Assembly: GCA_964602985.1 (NCBI GenBank) | Contig: CAZRTJ010000009.1 | Location: 49,618-113,617 of the forward strand | Source: CAYZJB01 sp964602985 | GTDB taxonomy: Bacteria; CLD3; SB21 | Reading direction: 5' to 3' | DNA length: 64,000 bases | Part shown: piece by piece, positions 8,898 to 18,211 of the stretch | Layout of the letters: every line of letters starts with the position of its first letter | Numbering within the stretch: the first letter of the stretch is position 1 | Made by a program: the position numbers and the translations under genes | The notes under the pieces: generated by a model | Seen by the model: only the letters and a program-made list of their open reading frames with translations | Told to the model about the DNA's origin: nothing | The model's database searches: none

Positions 8898-10142
8898 ATG
8901 ATCCCCATCTCTTCTTCTCTCTTTCGGAAGACATTGACGATTATCCTCGCAGGTGGACAGGGAGAACGTCTCTACCCGCTCACCAAGGATCGGTCGAAAC
9001 CCGCGGTTCCTTTTGGCGGCAAGTACCGCATCATCGATTTCACCCTTTCCAATGCCATCAACAGCGGATTCCGGCGAATCTATCTGATCACCCAGTACAA
9101 GTCTCAATCCCTCGATACGCACATCCGGGAGGGATGGAGTTTCCTGAACGGGGAATTCGGAGAATTTATTTATTCCATTCCCCCGCAGTTCCGAACCGCC
9201 AATCACTGGTATCAGGGAACAGCCGATGCGATCTTTCAGAATCTCCACATCCTGCAGGATGAAAAACCCGAATACGTCATCCTCTTGTCGGGGGATCACA
9301 TCTACAAAATGGATTACCTCAAGATGCTGCAGCACCACATCTCGCATGAAGCGGATTTGACGGTTGCCGGAATTGAGATTGAAACTTCCCTTGCCCATCA
9401 GTTCGGCGTGATGGTCGTCGACGAGAATGGCCGCATCATCGAGTTTCAAGAGAAACCCAAAGAACCCAAACCCCTTCCGGGAAAACCAGACTTCTGCTAC
9501 GTCAACATGGGCATTTACATTTTCAATGCGAAGACGTTGGCGCGCACGTTGATTGAAGATGCCAAGAAGAAGGAATCCTCACACGACTTTGGAAAAAACA
9601 TTATTCCGGGAATGCTCGACACCCACAAAGTCGTGGCGTACAACTTTGAGGACGAAAACAAGACCAATCGCCCTTATTGGCGCGACATTGGGACGCTGGA
9701 CAGTTATTACGACACCAGCATGGATTTGGTCGCTGTGTCCCCCGTATTCAATCTGTACGACCAGCACTGGCCCATCCGAACACACCAGGGGCAATTTGCC
9801 CCGGCCAAAACGGTCTTCTACGATGCGTCCGAAGGCGGACGCTCCGGTGTGGCCTCGGACTCCCTTATTTCAGGAGGCGTGATCGTCAGCGGCGGGAGGG
9901 TCAGTCGCAGTATCTTGAGTCCCAATGTGCGCGTCCACTCGTATTCCCACATCGAAGAATCGATTCTCTTCAACAGCGTGGACGTCGGTCGTCACGTCAA
10001 GATTCGCCGTGCCATCATCGACAAGAATGTGTCCATCCCCGAAGGTATTCAGATTGGCTACGATCTGGAGGAGGATCGAAAAAGGTTCTTTGTTACGTCA
10101 TCCGGCATCGTGGTGATCGCCAAGAATACGCATTTAGCCTGA
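8898..10142 (+). CDS. glgC: Glucose-1-phosphate adenylyltransferase
   Basis: 414 residues, normal length for bacterial ADP-glucose pyrophosphorylase, the committed step of glycogen synthesis. The N-terminal nucleotidyltransferase domain has the GGQGERLYPLTKDRSKPAVPFGGKYRIIDF signature in two adjoining blocks, then LSGDHIYKMDY, VEFQEKP-type and YWRDIGTLDSYY motifs. The C-terminal left-handed beta-helix (about residues 290-400) binds effectors. The start chosen is the ATG at 8898 with GGAG upstream; the next Met is too close to the catalytic loop. Its 3' end overlaps the convergent ispF by nine bases. No other glycogen gene is in the window. Confidence 0.95.
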   Translation: MIPISSSLFRKTLTIILAGGQGERLYPLTKDRSKPAVPFGGKYRIIDFTLSNAINSGFRRIYLITQYKSQSLDTHIREGWSFLNGEFGEFIYSIPPQFRTANHWYQGTADAIFQNLHILQDEKPEYVILLSGDHIYKMDYLKMLQHHISHEADLTVAGIEIETSLAHQFGVMVVDENGRIIEFQEKPKEPKPLPGKPDFCYVNMGIYIFNAKTLARTLIEDAKKKESSHDFGKNIIPGMLDTHKVVAYNFEDENKTNRPYWRDIGTLDSYYDTSMDLVAVSPVFNLYDQHWPIRTHQGQFAPAKTVFYDASEGGRSGVASDSLISGGVIVSGGRVSRSILSPNVRVHSYSHIEESILFNSVDVGRHVKIRRAIIDKNVSIPEGIQIGYDLEEDRKRFFVTSSGIVVIAKNTHLA

Positions 10143-10622
10143 TGCCTGGTCCGCGCGGATCACGGCGACGGCGTACGCGACGACCCCGTCCCCTTCGCCC
10201 ACAAATCCAAGTCCCTCTGACGTGGTGGCCTTGATCGACACCGATGTGCGAGGAATGGTCAACTGCGTCGCGATGTTCGAGATCATTGCGTCGACAAAGG
10301 GAGCGATCTTCGGTTTCTGCAGAACCAGCGTCGCGTCGAGGTTGATAATCACAAATCCGGCCGCCTGAAGTTTCCTACCTGTTTCTTCCAGCAAACGAAG
10401 ACTCGAAATGCCACGATACTTTTCCTCTGTGTCCGGAAAATGACGTCCGATGTCGCCCAGGGCGGCAGCCCCGAGGATGGCATCACAAACCGCATGCAGC
10501 AGTACATCCGCGTCGGAATGACCCAGACACCCCTTTTCAAATGGAATTTCAACGCCCCCCAGTACGAGCGGCCTTCCGGCCACCAGTCGATGAACATCGT
10601 AGCCAAATCCTATGCGCATCAT
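10134..10622 (-). CDS. ispF: 2-C-methyl-D-erythritol 2,4-cyclodiphosphate synthase
   Basis: 162 residues, normal length. It converts CDP-methylerythritol 2-phosphate to the 2,4-cyclodiphosphate in the MEP pathway. Signatures: GYDVHRL (zinc-binding Asp/His), LGHSDADVLLHAVCDAILGAAALGDIGRHFPD in two blocks, and SIKATTSEGLGFVG. The ATG at 10622 overlaps the TGA of the penicillin acylase gene as ATGA, so it is translationally coupled to a gene of unrelated function. A second in-frame ATG follows immediately. It converges with glgC and shares nine bases with it. Confidence 0.97.
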   Translation of the reverse strand: MMRIGFGYDVHRLVAGRPLVLGGVEIPFEKGCLGHSDADVLLHAVCDAILGAAALGDIGRHFPDTEEKYRGISSLRLLEETGRKLQAAGFVIINLDATLVLQKPKIAPFVDAMISNIATQLTIPRTSVSIKATTSEGLGFVGEGDGVVAYAVAVIRADQASG

Positions 10623-13075
10623 CGTTTTTCTGGGACGAGGGTGAGTGTCTCCCCTTCAATCTCGTCAGCCTTCATGAATACTGTTTTCAACTGCCCGCTC
10701 AGCCACAAATCGGTTTGGTCATCATAGTGTCTACTGAACGGCTGGCCGCTTTGACCGAGCGGGAGCACCGACTGCGGGCGCAACGGATCTGCAAGATCGA
10801 CAATCCGCCTCATGGACGCGCTGATAACCGTACGAAAAGTCGAATCGGCATAGCCGTACTCCGTGTTGTTCACGGTCGTTGTGTTCCCCCCAATCGAAAA
10901 CGGTCCGACGTTAAATACATAATCGAACGGTTTCTGCTGACCGATCAAATGTCCAAACTCCACCGAGTGCAAATCGCCCCACATCCAGGAAGACGCGTCG
11001 TCACCAAAACGACCTGCCATTTCCGCGACCGTTTCCTCGAACGTCTTTCGGATGATGTCATCCCGCGATTCCACCGCTCCCGTGCGCCGGTTGTCCCACC
11101 ACCTCGAGGCCGGAGCAGCAAGCAGTTGGGTCGTCACGCGCGTCGGGACGTTGGACAGTTTGATGAAACCCCGGAACAATTCGTCACCCATCTCGTCGAG
11201 ATAGATTTGCCGGAGAAGATTTTGAAAATAGGTATTAAACAAGGCGGCTCCCCGGCTCAGTACGTCCATCTGGCAATCCCAGTGTTTCAGCGTCAACAAC
11301 GCCCCCTGGTGAACCGTCAGAGGCTGTCGGTCATCGGACGGAGTCCATGCGCTGTCACGAAGCAGAACCGGTAGCACGACATCCATGACTTCTCGCGCAT
11401 GGTGGGAATAGAAATCCATCTGAATCTGCCGGACACTCTCCACGCTCAAGGCGCTGTCTCCACTTAACAGCTCGTTCAGTCGACGCGCGCGCGATGAATG
11501 CTCCCAATATCTGCCGACGTAATGAGGATAGGATGTCCCGACGACCTTATTGTTTGCGGATGCAATGTAGCCCTCGGGAGGATTGAAAGAGAACGGCAAC
11601 TCCTTAAAAGGCACCGCTGCCGTCCAGTCGTTCCGACCGCTCGCTCCATCTCCCAAAAAGATGCCTTCTCCGCCCTTCCGCACGGGCACGGCGCCCATGC
11701 ACTGATAACCGATATTGCCATCCACGTCTGCGTAGATCGCGTTTTGTCCAGGTACCTTAAATAACGAACAGGCGTCGCGAAATTCCATCCAATTGGATGC
11801 ACGGTTCATTTTGGCAATCGCCGTCATTTCAAAACTCGGCTGAAGTCCCGTCCATTGCATGGACACCGCTCGGCCTCTTGTTGGCACAATCTCCGTCACC
11901 AAAGGCCCTCTCCGCGTGGATCGGATCGGAATCGATACTTCTGCCGTGTCTTTCACTCGAACCGTTTCGTAAATGATCTGGAGATCCTTCCACGTCCCTT
12001 GATCGAGGTATCGGTCACCATCGAGGGTCTCCTCAAAGAAATCAGCGTCATCACACATGAGATTTGTGAATCCCCATGCAATTCGCGCGTTGTTTCCCAG
12101 AACCACCACCGGAGTTCCCGGCAGGGCAAATCCCTCCACGTTCCAACCAGCGCCTGACAGATGCATCTCATACCATGTCGGCGGCGAAGCTTGAGCAAGA
12201 TGCGGATCGTTGGCCAGAATCGGTTTGCCCGTTCCCGATTTCGACCCGCTGATCACCCATGCGTTACTGCCAAACGCGCTGCCCAGGGTACCCAATATCG
12301 TCTGCAACGCGGTATTAGCGTCGTAGAACGAGGACAATCCAACACTCTGCGAAGTCAACACCGATCCGCCTGCATCCAGTCTGGAGATCGGTAGACCTCT
12401 GTCCGGCACGACAAAGGGTCCATCCTCCGGGTAGCCGGGAAGCAGCTCCGCCGCCATCGGCAACCCTATCGTGTCCGCGATCCGCTGGTAATTCAGGTCC
12501 ACCATCCAGCCCATGTTTAACTGCCACGCCATCACGCGGGAAATGCCGATGCTGTGTTCCACTTTCCACGGATACGGCTCGTACCCCAGAAGAACAAATT
12601 CGATCGGATAGTTGTGAAGATTCTTCTGGATGAATTGATTGACACCGGCCGTATAGGCTTCCAGAATTCGTCGAGATTCGGCATCGAGTGAATCGGCAAT
12701 CCTGCGCGCAACGCGCATCATTCCCACGGTACGGAGCATCTTGTCGGCCTCCAACGCCCGTGATCCCAGGATCTCCGATAGTCGACCTTCCGACACACGT
12801 CGTAACAAGTCCATCTGCCACAGTCGATCTTGTGCCTGCACAAATCCGACGGCCATAAACAAGTCATGCTCATTTTCCGCCTCAATGTGCGGTACGCCAT
12901 AGGCGTCGCGGACGACTGTGACAGCGCCCTGGAGACCTTCCAACTCAATGACACCGCTCGTTTGCGGCAAACACTTGTGCACAAGAAACCAGGCTGTCAC
13001 CAAGCCGGCTACCAGGATCGTCAGGATCACACCGGCAATTCCAGCCCAAAAACGCTGCCCTCTCGATAGACTCAT
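10619..13075 (-). CDS. Penicillin acylase family Ntn-hydrolase, membrane-anchored
   Basis: 818 residues from the ATG at 13075, which overlaps the upstream stop as ATGA; a longer reading from 13156 would run into yfhO. One N-terminal membrane segment (about 10-35) is followed by a penicillin-acylase alpha region (VTVVRDAYGVPHIEAENEHDL, FVQAQDRLWQMDLLRR). A SNAWVISG motif at about residue 270 provides the Ser that becomes the nucleophile and new N-terminus after autoprocessing. The beta region has ILANDPHL and WGFTN..DD.DFF. Family members hydrolyse amides such as beta-lactam side chains or acyl-homoserine lactones; the substrate here is unknown. Confidence 0.88.
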   Translation of the reverse strand: MSLSRGQRFWAGIAGVILTILVAGLVTAWFLVHKCLPQTSGVIELEGLQGAVTVVRDAYGVPHIEAENEHDLFMAVGFVQAQDRLWQMDLLRRVSEGRLSEILGSRALEADKMLRTVGMMRVARRIADSLDAESRRILEAYTAGVNQFIQKNLHNYPIEFVLLGYEPYPWKVEHSIGISRVMAWQLNMGWMVDLNYQRIADTIGLPMAAELLPGYPEDGPFVVPDRGLPISRLDAGGSVLTSQSVGLSSFYDANTALQTILGTLGSAFGSNAWVISGSKSGTGKPILANDPHLAQASPPTWYEMHLSGAGWNVEGFALPGTPVVVLGNNARIAWGFTNLMCDDADFFEETLDGDRYLDQGTWKDLQIIYETVRVKDTAEVSIPIRSTRRGPLVTEIVPTRGRAVSMQWTGLQPSFEMTAIAKMNRASNWMEFRDACSLFKVPGQNAIYADVDGNIGYQCMGAVPVRKGGEGIFLGDGASGRNDWTAAVPFKELPFSFNPPEGYIASANNKVVGTSYPHYVGRYWEHSSRARRLNELLSGDSALSVESVRQIQMDFYSHHAREVMDVVLPVLLRDSAWTPSDDRQPLTVHQGALLTLKHWDCQMDVLSRGAALFNTYFQNLLRQIYLDEMGDELFRGFIKLSNVPTRVTTQLLAAPASRWWDNRRTGAVESRDDIIRKTFEETVAEMAGRFGDDASSWMWGDLHSVEFGHLIGQQKPFDYVFNVGPFSIGGNTTTVNNTEYGYADSTFRTVISASMRRIVDLADPLRPQSVLPLGQSGQPFSRHYDDQTDLWLSGQLKTVFMKADEIEGETLTLVPEKR

Positions 13076-15537
13076 CGCTTTCGTCTCCAGAAGGTCAGGC
13101 CGATGGAAACCAACAGTCCTCCACAGACCAGATAATTCACGCCGGCAGAGATCCACTTTCCAACTTCGTATTCCCGCGGCCGGAAGCGAAATTCAATCGT
13201 GTGTTCGCCCGCCGGTACGACGACGGCACGGAGGATGTGATTCGTCTTCAGGATGGGTGTCTCGACCCCGTCGATGAGCGCTTTCCAGCCGTGCGGATAC
13301 CAGATTTCACTCAGGACCAGTAGAGCGGACTTGTCTGTGAATACCCTGAGTGTGGTTGCCGAACTCCTCCTGGTTACAAATTCGATCCGCATGCTGTCCG
13401 GTTCTTCCACGGCGACATCCACTTCCGTCAGCGCGATCTCTCGTGCATCAAATGTCGGACTATTCAACATGCGGAATCGGGTCTGCGCGTGCTTTGCCGT
13501 AAATGTCTTCCTGGCAAAGAACGCGCGCGGCAGCGCTCCTGGATTTTGATACAAGATTTGTTGTCGCTGTTGATCGACCGTGACCATCTTCCATCCAAAC
13601 GTATCCGGGACCAGCCCATTAGTGACAACGTATCGCGCGTTTAACATGTTCACGATGGACATATTGATAGGAAGTTGGGGATCCGCGCCTTTGTAGAGGG
13701 AGAAGTCGATGATGTCCTGGTAGATCCGCATCTTGGTCGGACTGTACCCTCCGATCGTCTCAATGCCGTGATACGTCCATTCCGGACTTCCGGACTGAGC
13801 GTGTTCCATCAGGGAAAACAAGCGGTAGTCGGAGGAATCCTGTTTGAGCGCTTGTACGATAGGCGTCATGGGGAAATCGGCCTTTGCGGTTTTCGCGGGC
13901 GCCAGCTTCAGCGTCTTCTTATTGAGTACGATCATGTCCCAGGCAGTCACCGCCAGAATAACGGTGAGGCCGATTCCGGCGGCGATTTTCTTTTTCAGAA
14001 CGAGATACCACATGCCCAGGAGAATTTCGAGAAGGAAGATAAACTTCAGGAAACCGCTTCCCAGTAAGTCTGCACGCAGTTGCTTCAGTTGTGTGATCTG
14101 GGAGGCGGAATACCGTCCCGCCTCATTCTCACCCAGAAGTCCAAACGCTTCCAACCACGCCGACTTGAAGAGGACGCCGACGAGAGCCGCAACCAGAGCC
14201 GCTGCCATTCCTATCAAGATCTTGCGTGGAAGGTTGGACTTCGGATCGTCCTTCTGATGAAACATCGCCTGAAGGCCGTAGCAGGCCAACACACAACACG
14301 CGAATGCAAAAACGGACAAGATCATCGAGGGAACACGAAATTTATCGAAAAACGGAAGGACAACCAAAATCAACCTGAAGAAGGGTTCGAAGAATCGTCC
14401 AAACGAAATGAGCAGGGCGATCGCGGCGATCGTAGCGAACGCACCGACCATCCAGTTCCGCGTCTTGACCAACCCGACAATTGCCGCAACCATGACCAGC
14501 CCGCCAAAATAAAACGCAGACGATGTGAATGTCATCCATCCCCAGTAGTATGGACTGTCCAGACCGAACCATGCCGGAATGAAAAAAGTCAGAGATTCCA
14601 CGGGATGGAAGGACCAATTGGTGATGTAATCAAACGTCATTCCCCCGGAAGCCACCTCCCCTTTTTCCACCAAAGCGGGGGGCAGCGAACGCATGGTCAC
14701 ATCCGAGTATACATATTGGGAGAGCAGTTGGAAGGCGCCAAAGCCAATGGCGAGAAGTATCGAGAGACCGATTACACCATTCAACGTGACAGCCTCTTTC
14801 CAGTTTGCCCGGCCATGCTTCCAAATATGCGTAATCATCAGCACGCCGACGGCCAACATGCCATAGTAGATAATCTGTGTGTGCCCCGCCTCGAAAAAGA
14901 AATAGCCAAAAACATAGATCAGAACAAAAGCATTCAGCCAGGATTTCCGCTCATACCATCGCAACACGGCCCAGAAGATCAATGGCAAACGCGCGATCGT
15001 CAGCACTTTCCCGCCATGCCCCGCGGCCATGGACATCACGAAGAAATTGCAAAACATGAATCCCACCGCCGCCGTCAACGCGATCAACCGGCCAAACCCA
15101 AGTTGTCGTGCGAGAAGAAACATGAAGACGCCAGCCAGAAAAAATGTTCCCACTTCCCAACTGTGGTCCTTGTTTCCAAACATGAAATTGACCGCAGTGT
15201 GCACATAGAAAGACGGGCTGATGAATCGCGCGATGCGAAGGACGGGTACCTGATCCAGATTCATGTACATCCCGCTCGCAAAGGCTGGCATGCCTGCAAA
15301 CATGTACGGGAACCACAAGACGACGTCGCCTTCCTCATCGTGCAGGTTTTCCGCGGCTTCCGAAATGGCGGAGCCATGCATCGTGTCGGCTCCCGACTGG
15401 ACCGTCTTGTTTTGAAACACCGCGCCGGCAAAAAGGACCAAGACCAGCGCATAGAGAAACAGGACGCTCAATGCATCCTTTTGCCAATCCTTGATGCCGG
15501 AAGGAGCTTTCGAGTCTACCGTCTTCTTTTGTGCCAT
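13072..15537 (-). CDS. YfhO family polytopic membrane protein
   Basis: 821 residues. The N-terminal membrane anchor LSVLFLYALVLVLFAGAVF is followed by an extracytoplasmic loop and about a dozen further hydrophobic segments to around residue 530. A large soluble domain and a last membrane segment (GVNYLVCGGLLVSIGLTFW) complete it. The pattern, including GEHTIEFRFRPREYEVGKWIS near the end, is that of YfhO-family proteins, thought to act as GT-C-like glycosyltransferases on lipid-linked sugars or wall polymers. It is first in an operon with the penicillin acylase gene and ispF; divergent ygfZ starts about 120 bases away. Confidence 0.85.
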   Translation of the reverse strand: MAQKKTVDSKAPSGIKDWQKDALSVLFLYALVLVLFAGAVFQNKTVQSGADTMHGSAISEAAENLHDEEGDVVLWFPYMFAGMPAFASGMYMNLDQVPVLRIARFISPSFYVHTAVNFMFGNKDHSWEVGTFFLAGVFMFLLARQLGFGRLIALTAAVGFMFCNFFVMSMAAGHGGKVLTIARLPLIFWAVLRWYERKSWLNAFVLIYVFGYFFFEAGHTQIIYYGMLAVGVLMITHIWKHGRANWKEAVTLNGVIGLSILLAIGFGAFQLLSQYVYSDVTMRSLPPALVEKGEVASGGMTFDYITNWSFHPVESLTFFIPAWFGLDSPYYWGWMTFTSSAFYFGGLVMVAAIVGLVKTRNWMVGAFATIAAIALLISFGRFFEPFFRLILVVLPFFDKFRVPSMILSVFAFACCVLACYGLQAMFHQKDDPKSNLPRKILIGMAAALVAALVGVLFKSAWLEAFGLLGENEAGRYSASQITQLKQLRADLLGSGFLKFIFLLEILLGMWYLVLKKKIAAGIGLTVILAVTAWDMIVLNKKTLKLAPAKTAKADFPMTPIVQALKQDSSDYRLFSLMEHAQSGSPEWTYHGIETIGGYSPTKMRIYQDIIDFSLYKGADPQLPINMSIVNMLNARYVVTNGLVPDTFGWKMVTVDQQRQQILYQNPGALPRAFFARKTFTAKHAQTRFRMLNSPTFDAREIALTEVDVAVEEPDSMRIEFVTRRSSATTLRVFTDKSALLVLSEIWYPHGWKALIDGVETPILKTNHILRAVVVPAGEHTIEFRFRPREYEVGKWISAGVNYLVCGGLLVSIGLTFWRRKR

Positions 15538-15660
15538 GTCCCGAGGAAGTGTTGTGTGATTTTTTCCGCGGTAAAAGTAATGAACAAAGGCAAGGATTCA
15601 AAAGTAAATTTGAAATGGAGGATGCACGACTCTATATTCGATCCATCGAAAGGCAACCAC

Positions 15661-16686
15661 ATGTCGTCTGTTCATTCGTTCTTTCACACCCCCGGGAGCC
15701 GATCCACACACATCGAACCGTGGAATCTCGACGTCGTGGTGGACTATGGAAATCCCGAAGCAGAATACGACGCCTGCGTGAACCGAATGGCGATCTCGGA
15801 TGAGTCCTTTGTCGAACATCTGGAGTTGAGCGGCAAGGATGCCCTGAACTTGCTCCACCGTCTCTCCACAAACGAATTGGCTGGCATGCAAACGGGGCAA
15901 GTCCAACCCACCGTGCTGACGTCCGAAAAAGGACGCGTGTTGGATGTTTTGACCGTGATCAAATTGGAAGATCGCCTGCATGTCATTTGCAGTCCGACTC
16001 GCGGGGATCGCGTGGAAAAGTGGATCGATCGGTATACGATACGGGAGGACGTCAAATCGCAAAGATCAGATTTCGAATCCGTTTTGCTCACGGGCACTCG
16101 GACTGGGGAATGGATCTCCCGTCAATTTGATATTCCCCTCCCGGGCTTCGTTTCCCAACGCGACGACTTGATCCTTCAGAAAACAGCGCCAGGCTGGAGG
16201 CTCATGGGTCCGTCGAACAAACTGATTGACTGGATGTCCGAATACTGTGCCGCGGGCGCTATGCGTGCCGGGTACTTGGCTACGGAGAGCCTTCGCCTGG
16301 AAAATCGGATTCCCCAATGGGGATTCGAACTGAGCGAGGCTGTCAATCCCCTTGAGGTTGGGCTCAAGAACGTCATCTCGTTCAAGAAGGGCTGCTATGT
16401 TGGCCAGGAAGTCATCGCAAGGCTCGACACTTATGAAAAGGTACAGCGACATCTAATTTTATTGAAATTAGAAAGTGCCATTAGCTTGCCTGCCGTACTG
16501 TCAGTCAGTGGCGATGATGTCGGACTCGTTACATCCACCTGTTTTTCGTTTAAATATTGTTTTAACATAGCTTTATCTATAGTCAGAACTGCATATTGCC
16601 AACCTGACAGAGATGTTGATTGTTTATCCACAAATTCTCAACAAAAGACAATCGCCACGGTTCTGAGTAGCCATGAATTTCTGTAA
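15661..16686 (+). CDS. ygfZ: YgfZ/GcvT-like folate-binding protein
   Basis: 341 residues. It has the YgfZ signature KGCYVGQEVIARLDTY (about residues 243-258), the region FVEHLELSGKDALNLLHRLSTNEL near the N-terminus and a GcvT-type C-terminal barrel (DDVGLVTSTCFSF). YgfZ proteins act in a folate-dependent way in iron-sulfur cluster protein repair and tRNA methylthiolation. The start at 15661 is chosen from an AAAGG upstream and the domain fit; in-frame ATGs at 15622 and 15580 would add a poorly conserved extension. From about 16440 the coding sequence becomes markedly A+T-rich while keeping the frame and the domain pattern. Confidence 0.85.
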   Translation: MSSVHSFFHTPGSRSTHIEPWNLDVVVDYGNPEAEYDACVNRMAISDESFVEHLELSGKDALNLLHRLSTNELAGMQTGQVQPTVLTSEKGRVLDVLTVIKLEDRLHVICSPTRGDRVEKWIDRYTIREDVKSQRSDFESVLLTGTRTGEWISRQFDIPLPGFVSQRDDLILQKTAPGWRLMGPSNKLIDWMSEYCAAGAMRAGYLATESLRLENRIPQWGFELSEAVNPLEVGLKNVISFKKGCYVGQEVIARLDTYEKVQRHLILLKLESAISLPAVLSVSGDDVGLVTSTCFSFKYCFNIALSIVRTAYCQPDRDVDCLSTNSQQKTIATVLSSHEFL

Positions 16687-16699
16687 ATATAAGTTTTCC

Positions 16700-16728
16700 T
16701 TGACATTCTGAATTTGTTTTTAGATATT
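16700..16728 (+). promoter_or_regulatory. Promoter of the HU gene
   Basis: TTGACA at 16700-16705 with an A+T-rich -10 candidate at 16721-16728 (GATATT at 17-base spacing, or TAGATA at 15). The HU start codon follows about 40 bases later, with a GGAG Shine-Dalgarno sequence. Confidence 0.65.
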
Positions 16729-16768
16729 TTCCTGTTCAAGTAATGAGCTGCCTTTCGGAGATCCTCAA

Positions 16769-17104
16769 ATGAAAACGATGACAAAAAAGGATGTCTCGAA
16801 ACGAGTTGCGGATAAGATGAACGAGAAGATCCACAACGTCGAGTCGTGGGTCGACGTCGTTTTCGAGTCCATTCGTGAAATCCTCTCCGAGGCAGACCCG
16901 GATGTCCGGATAGAAATCCGTGATTTTGGGGTTTTCGAGGTCAAGACGACCAAGGCAAAACCAAAGGCCCGGAACCCGAAAACGGGTGAAATCATCTTCG
17001 TCCCGCCACGCCGCAAGACACACTTCAAGCCAGGTAAGCTCTTGAAGGAAGTTCTCAAGCAACCGCTCAATTCTGAAGGATCCATGTCCAACAACGGTCA
17101 CTAG
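16769..17104 (+). CDS. HU/IHF family DNA-binding protein
   Basis: 111 residues; the family core is about 90, with a polar C-terminal extension here. KKDVSKRVADKM, the dimer body IREILSE....IRDFGVFEV, and the DNA-binding arm RNPKTGEIIFVPPRRKTHFKPGK are typical of HU/IHF. The protein bends and compacts DNA. The start chosen is the ATG at 16769 with GGAG upstream; an alternative ATG is three codons later. It has its own promoter and terminator and is likely a single-gene transcript. Confidence 0.93.
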   Translation: MKTMTKKDVSKRVADKMNEKIHNVESWVDVVFESIREILSEADPDVRIEIRDFGVFEVKTTKAKPKARNPKTGEIIFVPPRRKTHFKPGKLLKEVLKQPLNSEGSMSNNGH

Positions 17105-17132
17105 TCTGTTTTCTCACGATGAAATTCACGAG

Positions 17133-17168
17133 ACCATCCTGACGATTAGGATGGTTTTTCTTTTTGAG
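17133..17168 (+). terminator. Intrinsic terminator after the HU gene
   Basis: Stem ACCATCCT / AGGATGGT with a seven-base loop, followed by TTTTCTTTTTG. Confidence 0.92.
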
Positions 17169-17170
17169 GC

Positions 17171-17602
17171 TTGCTGTTGAAGGGAAGAGTTCTGGCGATC
17201 GACTATGGAGAGAAGCGAATCGGCCTAGCCATCAGCGATCCCATGCGAATACTTGCCACGGGCCTCCAAACCTTGCAGGAGGGAGAAAGAACCGCGCGAA
17301 TTCGGATCGCAGAACTTGTAGAGGAGCAGAGCGTTACGGAAATCGTGGTGGGACTGCCGATCGGATTGGACGGCCATCCCTCCGCGAAGACAGGGAAAGT
17401 CCTGAGCTTTATTGATGCATTGAAAGCCGAAGTCGAGGTTCCGATTCAGACGATTGATGAGCGTTTTACTACTGCCATGGCGAAGAAGATGCTTCCTGAG
17501 CTGGAACTCAAGAAGAAACGAAGGACAAAATCCAAACTGGATGAACTCGCGGCCGTGGTGATTCTTCGATCCTACCTCGATGGATCTTCAGGTCAGTTTT
17601 GA
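17171..17602 (+). CDS. ruvX: Putative pre-16S rRNA nuclease / Holliday junction resolvase-like protein (YqgF)
   Basis: 143 residues, the normal size of YqgF/RuvX. Visible motifs are LAIDYGEKRIGLAISD, IVVGLPIGLDG, TIDERFTT and a C-terminal KLDELAAVVILRSYLD, giving the RNase H-fold acidic residues. Family members process the 5' end of 16S rRNA. Two TTG codons at 17171 and 17177 can serve as start; no ATG lies before the conserved start of the domain. The gene begins right at the HU terminator and overlaps convergent yqeY by 15 bases at its end. Confidence 0.92.
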   Translation: MLLKGRVLAIDYGEKRIGLAISDPMRILATGLQTLQEGERTARIRIAELVEEQSVTEIVVGLPIGLDGHPSAKTGKVLSFIDALKAEVEVPIQTIDERFTTAMAKKMLPELELKKKRRTKSKLDELAAVVILRSYLDGSSGQF

Positions 17603-18028
17603 TTTGACGATTTCCTGAACCTGCTTCCCGTCCACTTGTCCGCGGGCTTTGGCCATCACGACTGACATCACTTTTCCTGTGTCTTTCGCAGAGGACGCAC
17701 CGATTTCCTTGATGATCGCATCCACCATCGCGACGACCTCCTCCGGACTCAACTGCTTGGGCAGGAACTCCGCAATCAGTTCCAACTCGCGCTCTTCTTT
17801 GACGCGCAGATCATCCCGTCCTCCCTGCCGATACAGATCAATCGCCTCCTTGCGTCGTTTGGATTCCGACAAGAAGTACGATGTGACGTCTTGCTCTGTG
17901 ATGCCTCCCTTGTCGATTTTCAGTTTTTGCAGGCCGGCTTTCAGTACGCGCAGCGCGTCCAATCTATCTTTCTGACCCGATTTCATCGCCGCTTTCACTT
18001 GTCCATCCAGAACCGCGAGGATGTCCAT
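17588..18028 (-). CDS. yqeY: GatB/YqeY domain protein
   Basis: 146 residues, normal for stand-alone YqeY. It shows LKAGLQKLKID, SESKRRKEAIDLYRQGGRDDL, ELIAEFLPKQLSPEEV and a C-terminal GKVMSVVMAKARGQVDGKQVQEIVK, as in the tail domain of GatB amidotransferase that contacts tRNA. The ATG at 18028 with GGGAG upstream is preferred over an upstream in-frame start at 18193 whose extra residues do not resemble the family. The exact cellular role of YqeY is not established. Confidence 0.92.
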   Translation of the reverse strand: MDILAVLDGQVKAAMKSGQKDRLDALRVLKAGLQKLKIDKGGITEQDVTSYFLSESKRRKEAIDLYRQGGRDDLRVKEERELELIAEFLPKQLSPEEVVAMVDAIIKEIGASSAKDTGKVMSVVMAKARGQVDGKQVQEIVKSKLT

Positions 18029-18211
18029 ACTACTCCCTTGTCGTGGTGAGGTATCGTTTTTGGAATCTAATCGATCGGAGTGAGGAAAACAAAAATGAGA
18101 GAGAGTAAGTTTTTCTATGAAAAACTGTTTGAGGAACTCTCTCCCACTTAACCCTACCTTGCAGAAGTAACATAGCCTCGTTCGACCAATCACGCTGTGA
18201 CAGTCATCACA

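Noticed and set aside
14080..15660. Long plus-strand open frame continuous with ygfZ
   Set aside because: It is antisense to the well-supported yfhO-like gene. Its translation is rich in His, Arg and Gln as shadows are, and the YgfZ domain starts only after 15661.
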